From Pseudopyrenochaeta lycopersici (Eukaryota > Ascomycota > Dothideomycetes > Pleosporales > Pseudopyrenochaetaceae): a stretch of 64,000 nucleotides of DNA. Below the pieces are notes generated by a model. It saw nothing but the letters and a program-made list of their open reading frames with translations, had not been told where the DNA came from and searched no databases. The stretch lies in NCBI GenBank assembly GCA_003313425.1, contig NHZP01000014.1, forward strand, positions 1,269,138 through 1,333,137. Direction: 5' to 3'. Positions 34,275-45,560 of this stretch are shown here, in pieces; the first letter of the stretch is position 1, and each line of letters begins with the position of its first letter. The position numbers and the translations under genes are program-made.

Positions 34275-35312
34275 GGATATAATAGAGAAGGATACTGAAA
34301 TGACATTAGAGAAACTACTACTATTAATATATATTTTACTCGATTGCTGGCTTTACTAAGTTACTATTTGAATACTAAAATCACTCCGTATGGGAAACAT
34401 ACTCTTGCTCGCAGCAGTAAGGAACAAAGATACACATCTCTATAATAATGATGCTGTTCAGTCTCTTCAACGAACATCTTAAGTACTATGTCTATTCTCT
34501 AATTAATGGGCATAAAGGTCTAGATTCGTGACGAAATTGAACTGCCCGATGAAGACTAGCTGCCTGTCTTGTCGATAGTGTAATGGCAACCAACATTTTC
34601 CGCAAAAAACGACTCAAAAGCCAGAAGTGGAAACATTAAAATTCGAGTCGATTGGTGAATAGCGCCACAGTTTATCCGCAAAGGACCATCAGCCTTGAAA
34701 TTATGAGCGCGGTTTCACGCCTGGGAGCTGTTGTCAGTACCAGAGCGTGGATTGTAGTAAAGATCTCGCAAACGGGCCATAATCGAGTGTCTGAAAGCGA
34801 GAGCCATAATACACCTATAGCGCGTTGATGCTGGGACCAGCCTTGTTTACCATTCTGAAGCGGGATTTGTTGACCCTGAATGAGAAAACTATCGAGAACA
34901 CTCTGGTAAAGTGCGTGCTCTACATGGGGCTTCGAACACATGGAGTTTTAGATTGCTGCGGTTCATTGCCTGTAAGGCCCATATGGTGAGTGGATCTCTA
35001 GTGCTCACTATAACCTCACCTTGTGTCTGCGTAGATGCTGTTTCAAGAGTCTGTTCATTTATTTTTTTGGCTACTAGTAGGTGGATCATAATTACCACTG
35101 CAGCGTATGTCGCCTACCAGTTTGTCTGTTCTTGTGGTCTTCTGTTCTTCATCTCTCAAGTTATCTCCATAATTGTTCTGCCTACTTATGCGGCCTCTTT
35201 AGCCGCCGTGACCTCTTCGACTATTCTCATCCATTATACTTATTCTTCTAAAGCATTATCCGTTATTGCATACTCTTGTATTAGATGCCTTGTTCTGCGC
35301 CTATACCCTCTA
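34275..35312. other. Intergenic region, no supported gene
   Basis: Normal to AT-rich DNA. A plus-strand frame at 34911-35408 starts only at GTG, has no family resemblance and runs into the MITE that follows, so it is not called. Confidence 0.5.
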
Positions 35313-35550
35313 ACATGTTCCACCACTCAGTGGGCAAAACCAGCCAGCAGGCATCCTCACCAAAATCACCGCCAAGCTTTTTTTCAATCAATCATAACAC
35401 TATGCTAACAGTCTTAACTAACTTTTAGATAAGATAGACTTATTCTAATTATAGACGCTATTTTTAAGTATTAAATTTTAAAAGCCTACAAAGCTGATTT
35501 TGATAGGGTAGCCCGCTGACCGGTTTTGCCTACTGAGTGGTAGAACACGT
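35313..35550. mobile_element. 238-bp TA-flanked MITE (Tc1/mariner-type)
   Basis: The two ends are inverted repeats over about 40 bp: ACATGTTCCACCACTCAGTG on the left, and on the right the reverse complement ACGTGTTCTACCACTCAGTA. They differ at about five positions, all transitions. A TA precedes and follows the element (35311-35312, 35551-35552). The interior is AT-rich and non-coding. It is too short to encode a transposase. Confidence 0.85.
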
Positions 35551-36880
35551 TAAGTTATTCCCTCTTACCTAAGCTAATTATATAGCTTCTCTAGAAAACT
35601 TTATAGGGCACAAACTCAGCCCATAAATACTTTAACTACCCTAGATAACATAGCTAAACTTTAACTATCGCTCTACTCTCATAGATATCGCTTAAAATTA
35701 GGAAAGTACGTAGAATAAGCAGTAAGGGTTTCAAATAGCACTTGTCCCTAATATCTCTATTATAGCTGTATTAATTATACTAACATATATATATAGTAGT
35801 TTATTTAGGTCGTACTAGTAAAGTCTTTATGTTTATAGTAAAGAGTGAAAGTTCTCTAAGTAGAGCTATTTCTTTGACAGAAGACTACTCTAAGCTATAG
35901 GTAATAGTCTTAAGTAATTATATCGCCACAATCAGTGAGAGTAGGGTAATTGATAACAAATTTTCTGAGCCGAAGCTTTTCGGGCTCTTTATGCGGGTTG
36001 CTTGGACTACACAAAGATGAACCGCGAGGGAACTAGCACTGCGTACTGGACTGATAAACACAAATTCACCACCTAACTCTAGGATCTTGACACAAATTAT
36101 GAATTTTTAAGTTGTTCCTCACGGCGACTCTATATCGACAAATGCTACCTAGGTTTGACCTATCATCATGCGTAACCCCGGGAATCTTACCGTCCTGAGC
36201 ACGGATCGATTACACTGAATGGACCCGAGCCAAAAGTACTCAGCGCTTGCTTTGTTTCTTTACAGACAAGGTCTATATCGAATATTTACCTAGTGTAGCA
36301 TATATAGCGTCCTAGTCCTTCGACCTCAGTTCCACCCTTCAATGAGTCTGTTGACGATCCCGCTTGCGAACATATACGTATTTGCGTAGTTCCCGCAGGG
36401 ATCTGGACCTGCTTTCTGTGCGAGCCTTGTAGCTTGAAGGTAGAATGCGGTACTTACCCGGCCATGCTTGCTTCTAGCAGTGTTTCACCATCAGACACCC
36501 TCTTATCCTCAGAGAATGCGTTATCCCCAACTAGTAGCTTTACCTGTAGTAGCAGTACTACAGTTTCTGCTGGTGATATTGCTACTGCTAGACCGTCTGG
36601 CGGCGATGCCTCGCCGGCTTTCTATGTTGACTTAGCTTGAGAAGGCTGTAGTAGCTCTTTTGCCTGCTCATGCCGTTCTGTTCTATAGTACTATAGATAT
36701 GAGAAGGACAATCAGGAAAAACAAGAATGAAGAGAGAATGTGGAGTGAGTGGTGTGAATACCGCTAACAGATAATTTATAATCAGTCATAACCTTAACTA
36801 TGTTATACAGTTGCCTTCTAAAAGTTCTTACCGCGCTAGTACTGTAACAAAGTATCGTGAATCTAAATCTTAGTATTACA
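35551..36880. other. Right edge of gene island, no firm gene
   Basis: 35.55-35.93 kb is AT-rich; 35.93-36.8 kb has normal GC. On the minus strand two open pieces (about 36622-36449 and 36419-36337) could be joined across GTAAGTA...CTACAAG and would end ...PCGNYANTYMFASGIV then a stop 10 residues later. I cannot name a family and the implied intron is only about 32 bp, so this remains unproven. Confidence 0.3.
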
Positions 36881-37253
36881 GCATAATTACGCTAGACCTT
36901 TTTAAGGGCTAGCGCGCACTACAGCAGACCTATTTAATACCTACGCTAGCTACGCAGAGTAGAGATAATAAGTATTATTCTCTCTTATAGCTAAGTTATA
37001 GTAGTATTTTAACTCTTACTATAGAAATTTATCTTAATAATAATAAAGTTATCTAAGCTATATAGTACTTAAGAGAAGACTTAAGAGACCTTTAGTATAT
37101 ATACTATAAGTACGTATTTAAAGTAAATAAGATAATACTTACTTAAGAATACTTTAAGTAGTATATACTTAACTTACTATCTAACCTAATTAATTATAGC
37201 TTTAAAGTAGCTATAGTATATACTTAGGCTCTATAGTAAAAAGACTAGACTAT
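36881..37253 (-). repeat. Repeat Y copy 2, RIP-degraded
   Basis: 36885-37010 is the inverted counterpart of 9441-9550 (GACCTTTTTAAGGGCTAGCG, then GAGATAATAAGTATTATTCT). The continuation to 37253 is AT-rich and unidentified. Gypsy B copy 2 starts at 37254. Confidence 0.6.
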
Positions 37254-37654
37254 TATTAAAGATCTAATCAAGTAGTTACAATATAAAGCAACCAGTGTTA
37301 ACTAGTAAGGCTCTTTAGAGTATTCTATAGATGTGCAGTACTAGGTTAGTTAAATATAGAAGTATTAGATAGTAGTATACTTATAGATTATCTAAAGTTA
37401 ATTATAATATACTATAGGGGCTATATTATACAAGTCTATATACATAATTATCTTATAGGATGCCTATAAGGCCTCCTCTAGGTTTTCTAAGTTTATCTCT
37501 ATCCTATAGGACATAGTCTGTCTTAGCGTAGGTTTTCTAGGATTACGTAACTCTAGCGTTATTAGTTAGTTTAGAGGCTTAGTCTCTTTATTAGTTATCT
37601 GTGCCTCCTCCTATATCCTTATAACTGCTGCCCTTCCTACTTCTATTTATAATA
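37254..37654 (-). repeat. 3' LTR of gypsy B copy 2
   Basis: 401 bp, starts TATTAAAGATCT, ends CTATTTATAATA; strongly RIP-mutated relative to the 5' LTR, which still ends TTCTGTTCGTAACA. Confidence 0.92.
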
Positions 37655-37709
37655 CTATCCCCCCCCTCTAGTCTTTATATCCTTATAACTAACCTATAGC
37701 TTCTTATAG

Positions 37710-38640
37710 TACTGCCTAATATTATTCTATTAGAGATTATATAAATACTATTAGTTAGGATGCTATAGTTTCCTGCAAATGTTATTTAAAAAAGAAGTTA
37801 GAGTGTAGGATATTATTATTAAAAGAGAAGTATAGAAATTATTATTATAATAGGGTGTTATCGTGTAAGCTAGTAGATATACTAGTTCTAAACTTTTCTT
37901 ATCTAGATAAGGAATTAGCCTAGTTAGATGCGTAAGAAGCTAAGGCTAGTAACGTAGAAGAGAAGGCGCTAAACGCCCTTCTTACTGCTTGCGCGAAAAA
38001 GGATTAGCTTCATAAATAATAAAAGTTACTGCGGCGTTATAAACAGTAATAGATAGATGTGGAGGAAAAAGGGAGAGCTTGGCAACAGTTACCCAGGTGA
38101 TCTATGAGATGGACCACTGTTTTGTCTAGGAGGCTTTGAGAGCCAGCTATATAAAGGAGAGCTGAGCACGGCCTATTACAGGGGCCATTATACGGTAGGA
38201 GCGTGAGCAGCGTGTACGCGTGCGCGAGCGCGCACGTGATCGCGCACGTGAGTCTACCTTCAGGTGTCTCCTGCGTGAGCTTGCCCATCAGCTTGCACGT
38301 GAGCGCGCACGTGAGCGCGTACGTGAGCGCGCCCTTGAATGCACACAAAAGACGTGTCTCTCCAGGGTAAGCTCCTACGTCAGCGCGCACGTGAGCCTAC
38401 CGTACCCCAGGTCACAGCGCGTTGTTTGCAACAATAGATAATTCTAGTTATATTACAGAAGAGATTAAAGCGTTAGAGGTAATTAAGGATATTAACTATA
38501 AAGTTAATATTCTTAAGTAAGGGCTAATACCTAGTACTTCTGCCTTAGACTAGAGCGTCTTTACTCTATCCTAGCTTAAAAGTAACCCTCTTCCTCTAGG
38601 AATTATATTATTAGATTAAGTTAGTTATAGTTCTAGTATC
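37710..38640 (+). pseudogene. Antisense ORF of gypsy B copy 2, split by a solo LTR
   Basis: Opposite to pol, next to the 3' LTR. Before the inserted LTR it reads through a Cys/Lys-rich block (IVSCKCYLKKKLECRILLLK), then VLNFSYLDKELA, then a helical stretch with VEEKALNALLTACAKKD. After the insertion it resumes in ITEEIKALEVIKDINYKVN and STSALDQ-like text. Interrupting codons are TAG or TAA only. The solo LTR at 38058-38433 splits it. Charged helices suggest a coiled coil. No function known to me; start and end are approximate. Confidence 0.55.
38058..38433. repeat. Solo LTR (unassigned family) with 5-bp duplication ATAGA, rich in CACGTG boxes
   Basis: 376 bp, TGTGGAGGAAAA...TTTGCAACA, flanked by ATAGA (38053-38057, 38434-38438). 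Comparison with gypsy B copy 1 (20.6 kb) confirms that it interrupts the antisense ORF. It is GC-rich and hardly mutated, in contrast to its host. It holds a TATA-like TATATAAAGG near 38149 and five CACGTG palindromes starting at 38233, 38245, 38296, 38308 and 38388, mostly inside GCGCACGTGAGCG repeats. Frames here are artefacts of the repeats. Confidence 0.88.
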
Positions 38641-38649
38641 TAAGTTCCT

Positions 38650-41600
38650 TTTATTCTCTTTTATAGTTATACTTACTAATTTATTCTTTATAGTTTCCTA
38701 AGTTTAATTTTAGTTCCTAAGTATTCTTAGAGTTAGGGTACCCTTTCTATTTAATTAGATACTTATCCTCTCTATACTTATCTTCTATAATCTTAGAATA
38801 TTATATATCTAGGATTTTCTTAACTTTATACTCTATTGCTTCTTTAGTCTTATACTTAAAGGTTCTCTATAGTAGCGTTACTAAGTGCGCAGGTTCTAAT
38901 AGCTTAACGTAGAACCTTAGGTAGATCTTTACGTCTTTAGGTAGTTCTAATATATACGTAACTAGTTTATTACGTTATTTAATTAAAAACAGCCTAACTT
39001 TAATATAGTCTAATCCTTTATTAGGTTGTTTTATGCGTAGGTTTTTTATAAGCAAGTATACTTTAGCCTCTATTTTTAGCTAAAGCGCTATTTTTCTTTT
39101 CTTATTAATATATAAAATTTATTATTCTTATTTTTTCTTAAGTCTTTCTTATAGTTATTTTAATATTTCCTGTAGTTCTCCTACTATTTTAACTATAGCT
39201 TCTACTTTAATACTTAGAAAGTTTCTCTTAAATAGGTTTAGGTGTTTCCTGTAATAGGCGTAAAATAGTGTTTTACCTATTACTTTAGATTTACTATTAT
39301 TAAACACGATTTTTGCTATAAGTAATAGTAATACCTTGTTATTCTGCTATTTATTGTAATACGCCTGTAGGTATTATTTTAAGGTTCTATTTATTTATTC
39401 TGTTTATCTATTAGTTTCTAAATAGTATGCTATAGACAGTTTTCTTTAAGTACCTATCTTAGCTATAAAAGTTAACTAAAAATTAGATATAAACAGCTTA
39501 TCTTAATTGCTTATAATAGTCTTTAGTATACTATAGTATTAGAATATTTAGTCTTCTATTATTTCTATAAGTTATAGTGCTGTAAAGTTCTTTCTAAATA
39601 GTATAAACTCTGCGTATTTAATATATCTATATACTACGTTATATATTACGTTATACTTATATCTAGTTACTTTATCTGTAGACTTAGGTACGTCTATAAT
39701 AAAGTCTATTACTATGTCTTTCTATAGCCTTATAGGTATCTTAATTACCTATAACTTGCTGTAGGGTGCGTGCGTAGTATATTTATTCTGTTAGCAGAAT
39801 ACGTATTTCTTAATATGCGTTTCTACTTTCTACCTTAGGTTTATAATATAGTAGTTTTGTTAGATAAGTTCTATAGCTCTTATAATTCCTAGGTATCTAT
39901 ATATTAGATTATTATAATATTATTAGATAATAGTTTTATATAAATCTTTAGGAACTTCTGCTTATATTTTTAAGATTACGTAGTATTCTTATAAAGGTCC
40001 TAGGGTTCTATCTTTATTTATTCTTATGATTATTATGCGAACCTTAGTCTTTTTTCCTACTATATTATGTCTTCTACTTAGTACGTCTGCTCTTCTATTT
40101 TCTTTTCCTAGTGTGTATATAATCTTAAACTTATATTATCCTAAAAGTTCTAACTATCTTACTTATCTCTAGTTAAGTTATTTTATTATTATAAAGTATA
40201 TTAGGTTTTAGTAGTCTATATAAATAGTAAGTTCTAAGTAACTTTTTATATATACTCTCTAATATTGCAGTGCGTTAATAATAGCTATAAGTTCTTTATT
40301 ATAGATATTATATTATTTCTCTACTTATAAGAACTTTTAAGAGTAATATACTATAGAGTGCTATTTTCTGTCTTTTCTCTATAAGGCTACTACTCTAATC
40401 GCGAGAGCTAATATATCTATTTTAATCCTTAGTAGCTGTCTATTAGTAAATAATATAAGTACTAGTTTAGCTGTATATACTTCTTTTAACTCTTTAAAGG
40501 CTTATTGCTGTGTCTTATTCTAGTCCTATTTTTCTTCTTTTTTTATTAGTTTTATTAAGGGTACTGTAATCTTAGAGAAGCCCTTAATAAGCTATTAATT
40601 AAAGTTAATAAATCCTAGGAATAACTAGATATCTTTAACTGTCTGTAGTGTTTTCTATTCTTAGATTATCCTAATCTTAGATTTACTAATCTGTACTCCC
40701 TATCTTCTAACTATATATCTTAAGAATTCTACTTCTTCTTTATAAATTTATACTTTTCTAGTTTTAACTCTAGGTAGTAGTCTCTTAGTTATTATAGTAC
40801 TTCCTAGGGTAGCAAATGGGTTACGGGTACACGCTATGGGTATAGGTTGGGTATAGGGTTATAGATAAGTAGGTTGGGTTTAGGGTTGGGTCGCACGGAC
40901 CATGGGTATAGGTTGGGGTTGGGTCGCACGGACTCTAGGTTGGGTTAAGGCTAAGGTTATGCACGTATAGGTTTAGGTTTGGTTACGGGTACCTACTAGG
41001 GTTGCTTAGTAATTATAATAATTTACTATAATTAGTAGCATAACTAGCTAATTTAGATACATATTAGTTAGTATTAGACCTAATATAAAAAAGACGTGAT
41101 TAGTTAGACCCAGACGTACCCGAGGCTAATAACCCTAACCCTAACCTCAACCCATCTACAGTAACATTAACCTATACCTATTACTAGCCTATAAAGATTG
41201 AGTATAGAGCTGGGTTGGGTACGGGTCTTATGTAATCAAACCCAACCCAACCCTAACCTATACCCATTTGCTACCCTAGTACTTCCTTAACATAGTCCTA
41301 ATATTTATCTATATTCCTTAAGTAGACTAAAATATTATCTAGGTAGGCTATAGTATATATATTAAGATATTCTACTAAGACGTTATTTATTAGGTCTTAA
41401 TATATTACTAGTACGTTTATTAGGCTAAATAGTATTACTATGTACTTATAGTGCCTATATTATGTCCTAAAAGTAGTTTTCTATTCCTCTCCTTCCTTTA
41501 TTCTAATAAGGTTATACGCTCCTCTTAGGTCTAGTGCAGTAAAGTATTAAGCTCCTATTAATCTGTCGCGTAATTCTTATATATTAGGTAGTAGGTAGCA

Positions 41601-44240
41601 GTTCTTCTTAGTAATATTATTTAACTTTCTATAGTTAATGCATAATCTTAGCGCTCTATCTTTCTTTAGCGTAAACAGAATAGGGTATTCTGCTAAGGAC
41701 TTAGATTTCCTAATAAAACCCTCTACTAAATTTTTATTAATATATTTTTTTTAGAATACCTAGTTTATAGTTACTAAGGCGATATATTAGTATAAACCTA
41801 GGCTACTTTCCTTCTATAAGTTCTATCTTATAGTCCTATAGTTAATGTTTTAGTAGTACTTCCTTTCTTACCCTTTTAGTAAACATATCTTTAAATTCTT
41901 TATATTCCTTTAGGATTTTTAGAGTAGTAACTAACTCCTCATTCTTCTTAGCGTTCTCTACAAGCTACTAATAAAGTTGCTCTTTAGCTTTTCGCGAAGG
42001 TTTAATATTTATTATTGCCTTCTTATCTACTAAGGTATGTAACTATTACGTAGGCATTCTTACGTTGTCTCTAACGCGTATAGATACTCTTTATCTTATC
42101 TAGTTAATTACTAGGTTATAGTGTCTTAGCTAAAGTAGTCCTAGTATAATATCGTAGGCGGCTGTCCTAAAGACGTCTAGTCTAACTTAGTGTAATTTAG
42201 AGGCTAGGTTAAGGCTAGTAGTAACCTTATAGGTTACTATCCCTCCTAATTTTCTATTTACTGCTATTATCTAGTAGAGGTTTTTCTTTAAGATAGGTTA
42301 TAGCCCTACTTTTAATATAGCTGTCTTAGAGATATAGTTTACTTTTAATCTAGAATCTATTAGTACCTTTAGCTCCTTTCTTTAAAGTCTTACTCTAAGT
42401 CTAAAGAGGTTCTCCTCCTCTTGTTAGATAGCCTAGCATCGTTTCTTAATGCTGTCTAGTTATAGTTAAATCTCTTATCTAGCTCTAGCCTTCTACTTAT
42501 AGGAAGGTTCAGCTTCTAATTTCTCTCTTAAAAAGAACTGTTATTAAAGCTATTAGTCTCCTTCTCTAATTTGTAACGTGCACATCTTATATTATACATA
42601 CCTGCTATAACTTATTAGTCTATTACTTGTTTATAATAATATTTTAGTTAGCTGTATGTTCTTTATTGTGTCCTAGGAAATAATTTATTATCTATTTATC
42701 CTATAAGTAGTTAATATAATTATCCTATTAATAGTCGTACTATTACTATTTACACGCTCTCTTTAGTGTTAGGAAATGTCCTTCTTATAGCTTAATAGCG
42801 TAGTAGTAGTCGCAGTAATTATATATATAATAGAGGTATAATAGTAGTCTATGTTAAGGGTTTCTCTAGTTATAGTTATAGCGGAATAGTTTTTATCCCT
42901 TTTCTACTTATATAACTGCTTTTTATTTTATTTATTGTTTAGCGTGTTCTGTAGATAATCCTTTACACTTAATATTCTTAATTACGCATTCCTAGCATAT
43001 ATTTTCTTTCTTTAAGAGTTTATACTTTATTTTTTAGTTTTAGCACCTTACGCATATATATTTTCTACTCTACGCTTTCTATAGTACTAGTTTACCCTAT
43101 ATTTCCTTTATTTTGTAGTCTAGTACTTGCGTTTATGCCTCCTTAGTGCTCCTTATAGCTAGTAGTTAGTCCTAGTTAACTCTAGTTCCTAGATATAGCT
43201 CTGTTAGAACCTTATTATTCTAATCTATTTCTTAAGTAGGAGTAGGTACCTGTCTATAGGTGTCCCTTATCTAGTTATTATCCTACTAAGGTAGTAATAA
43301 GGGTCTAGTACTATAGTTAGGGGTAGTAACTGCCTCCTAGTCTCTAATTTAGGTATTATTAAAGCTATTAATTATATTAACTTTAAGTTAGGTAACTTTA
43401 TTCTTTTACCTATAATTCTTTATAAAGTGTCCCTTCTTCCTATAATTATAGTAATTACTTTTTAACTTCTCTACATCTATCTTCTAGTGTCTTACCTTCT
43501 TATTTCTTTACTTTTTATTAACGTTATTTAAATATATTAGTTCTAGTTTATTAGAAGTATAGTATCTAGTAGTAAATATAGCCTTTTTATTTACCTATGT
43601 AGGTTATTTTTCCTTTCCTATAGCCTTATAGTTCCTAGTTTAATTTATATAAGTTATTATTAATTCTTCTATAGTTATTAATTAAGTTATTAAGATTCGC
43701 GATAACGTATCCTATTCCTATAAGCCTCCCTAACCTATAGTTTTAGGCCCTATTAGAATATCCTTTTAAGAGCTTTATTATCCTATCTAATAATTATAGA
43801 GTACTATTTAAACCCATTAGTATAGTTAGTAATAGAGGTATATTATCTTAGTTCCTGTATAGGTTATTCTACTGCGACTTTCTTAGTCCATATACTAAAA
43901 ATCTATTAAATATACTTTTTAAACTTATCCTAATCCTTAAATATTTCTATATTATCTTTATTAATAATTCCCTAGTCTATATATTATTCTAATTATAGCG
44001 TAACCTAGTCTAGTACTTTACTTATAAAGTAAGTAATTATAATAGGTACTTTATTACTTTTATTAATATCTTTATAGAGGTAGAAGTATAGGTTAAGTTA
44101 GAGTAACTATCCTTTAAGGTGTTATTAGTTACTACTAAACGTAGTAGGCTTACTAATTAAACAACCCTTAGTAGTTATAGTTAAAGAGTTAGAGGTAGCT
44201 ACGTATTTACTAGTACTGCTTATCTTAAGAGTAATTAAGA
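38650..44240 (-). pseudogene. gypsy B copy 2 gag-pol, RIP-degraded
   Basis: The minus-strand translation is the same polyprotein as in copy 1 but complete at the gag end. The RNase H/RT border around 40.2-40.3 kb is the reverse complement of 18.84-18.90 kb. The RT catalytic stretch near 41.33 kb again shows AYLD followed by a mutated residue. No open piece longer than about 60 codons remains. A 472-bp MITE lies in the C-terminal part of RT. Confidence 0.8.
40806..41277. mobile_element. 472-bp MITE with 15-bp perfect ends and a 10-bp target duplication
   Basis: Ends are perfect inverted repeats AGGGTAGCAAATGGG / CCCATTTGCTACCCT. The flanks repeat AGTACTTCCT (40796-40805 and 41278-41287). A duplication of 9-11 bp is typical of Mutator-like elements (MULEs). 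The subterminal 80-100 bp are rich in GGGTTGGG and GGGTATAGG on the left and their complements on the right, including CCCTAACCCTAACC. A direct repeat GGGTTGGGTCGCACGGAC occurs twice near 40890 and 40917. There is no coding capacity. Its GC-rich ends are unlike the RIPped host. Confidence 0.88.
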
Positions 44241-44641
44241 TATTAAAGATCTAGTTAAGTAGTTATAATATAAAGTAACTAGTATTAACTAGTTAGTCTT
44301 TTTAGAGTATTCTATAGATATATAGTATTAGGTTAGTTAAATATAGAAGTATTAGATAGTAGTATACTTATAGATTATCTAAAGTTAATTATAATATGCT
44401 ATAGGGGCTATATTATATAAGTCTATATACACGTTTATCTTATAGGATTCCTATAAGGCCCCCTCTAGGTTTTCTAGGTTTATCTCTGTCTTATAGGATA
44501 TAGTCCGCCTTGGCGTGGGTTTTCTAGGATCACGTAACTCTGGCGTTATTAGTTAGTTCAGAGGCTCGGTCTCTTCGTTGGTCGTCCGTGCCTCCTCCCA
44601 CATCCTCATAACCGCTGCCCTTCCTACTTCTGTTCGTAACA
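44241..44641 (-). repeat. 5' LTR of gypsy B copy 2
   Basis: 401 bp, starts TATTAAAGATCT, ends TTCTGTTCGTAACA. The right half retains normal GC (GGCGTGGGTTTTCTAGGATC). Confidence 0.92.
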
Positions 44642-45560
44642 TTAAGTAAGTAGAGTAGCTAGTTAACTATACTAATATAGTATTTAGCTAGAAATCTCTT
44701 TATAGCTATAGCCATATATACGCGCGTGTTATCTTATATAAAAAGCTATAAATAATACTATAATTATAAGACGCTTTTCTTTAAAGCCTTAATATAACTT
44801 TTAGTAAAGTATCTATAGTTTAGAGTATTAAGATTATACTCTATTATAACTAAAGAGCTCCTCTATATACGCTTATATTTATTTCGCTATATTAAACTTT
44901 ATACTATCTATACTACCTTCTTACTATAGCTATAAGTTTAAAGTATTATTATTTTCTATTTCTTTTATATATTATAAAATACTTACTTTTATATTCACTT
45001 TAAGCTTTTCTAAAAGAAGTACTTATCTAAGAAGTATATAGTATATTAATACTATAAGAAATACGAGTACTCTCTATAGAACTTAAGCTACTATAATATA
45101 TATAATTTATTAAGCTTTAGATACTTTTTATAAAGGGATTTAGTAAAGCCTTATCTTTTAAGATACTACTATAATATAGAATAGCTAGGTAGCTTTAAAG
45201 TAGTACTATCTAGATTTATAACTACCACCTCTTTAGCTATACACGTACTTTATAATAAATAATCTTCTTCTAATAAAGTAATAGTATAAGTAGTCTACTA
45301 CTATAAAGTTTATCTATTATTTTACTAGTTTATTAATATTTATTTTTAATACTACGTATACTATATTTACTATAGCTAAACGTGTGAGTAAATTTAGTAA
45401 CTATAGTACTACTATATAGTATACTAATAATTTAATTCTACTACTAGACTATTAAATTAAGATATCTGCGCGTATTTTAGTCTATTTCTTAAAGAATTTA
45501 GTGTTATAGTAGCATAATTATAATACTGTAAAGTTAAGGTCGTGTTATTATACTACTACC
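44642..45560. repeat. Repeat X copy 2, uninterrupted
   Basis: Aligns colinearly with 1316-1659, 6903-6920 and 8767-9345 and therefore shows the empty site for both the copia and the Fot1 insertions in copy 1 (TATTATAAAATACTTACTTTTATATTCACTT). AT-rich, no frame. Probably a transposon relic of unknown class. Confidence 0.75.

Larger units (their letters stand above)
37254..44641 (-). mobile_element. Ty3/gypsy chromovirus, family B copy 2, full length, RIP-inactivated
   Basis: 401-bp LTRs at both ends. Pol is on the minus strand, so the right LTR is 5'. Landmarks (right to left): gag 44.2-43.4 kb, protease near 42.3 kb, RT about 41.7-40.7 kb (interrupted by a MITE), RNase H about 40.6-40.2 kb, integrase about 39.95-39.2 kb, chromodomain near 38.7-38.8 kb, then an antisense ORF. 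The 5-bp flanks (ACTAT left, TTAAG right) do not match, so the ends may come from recombination between two copies. Confidence 0.9.

Noticed and set aside
34911..35408. Plus-strand 165-codon frame
   Set aside because: Starts at GTG only, no family resemblance, low-complexity hydrophobic text, runs into the MITE.
38037..38441. Frames over the GC-rich solo LTR (Arg/Glu or Leu/Thr repeats)
   Set aside because: Produced by GCGCACGTGAGCG repeats in the LTR, not by a gene.
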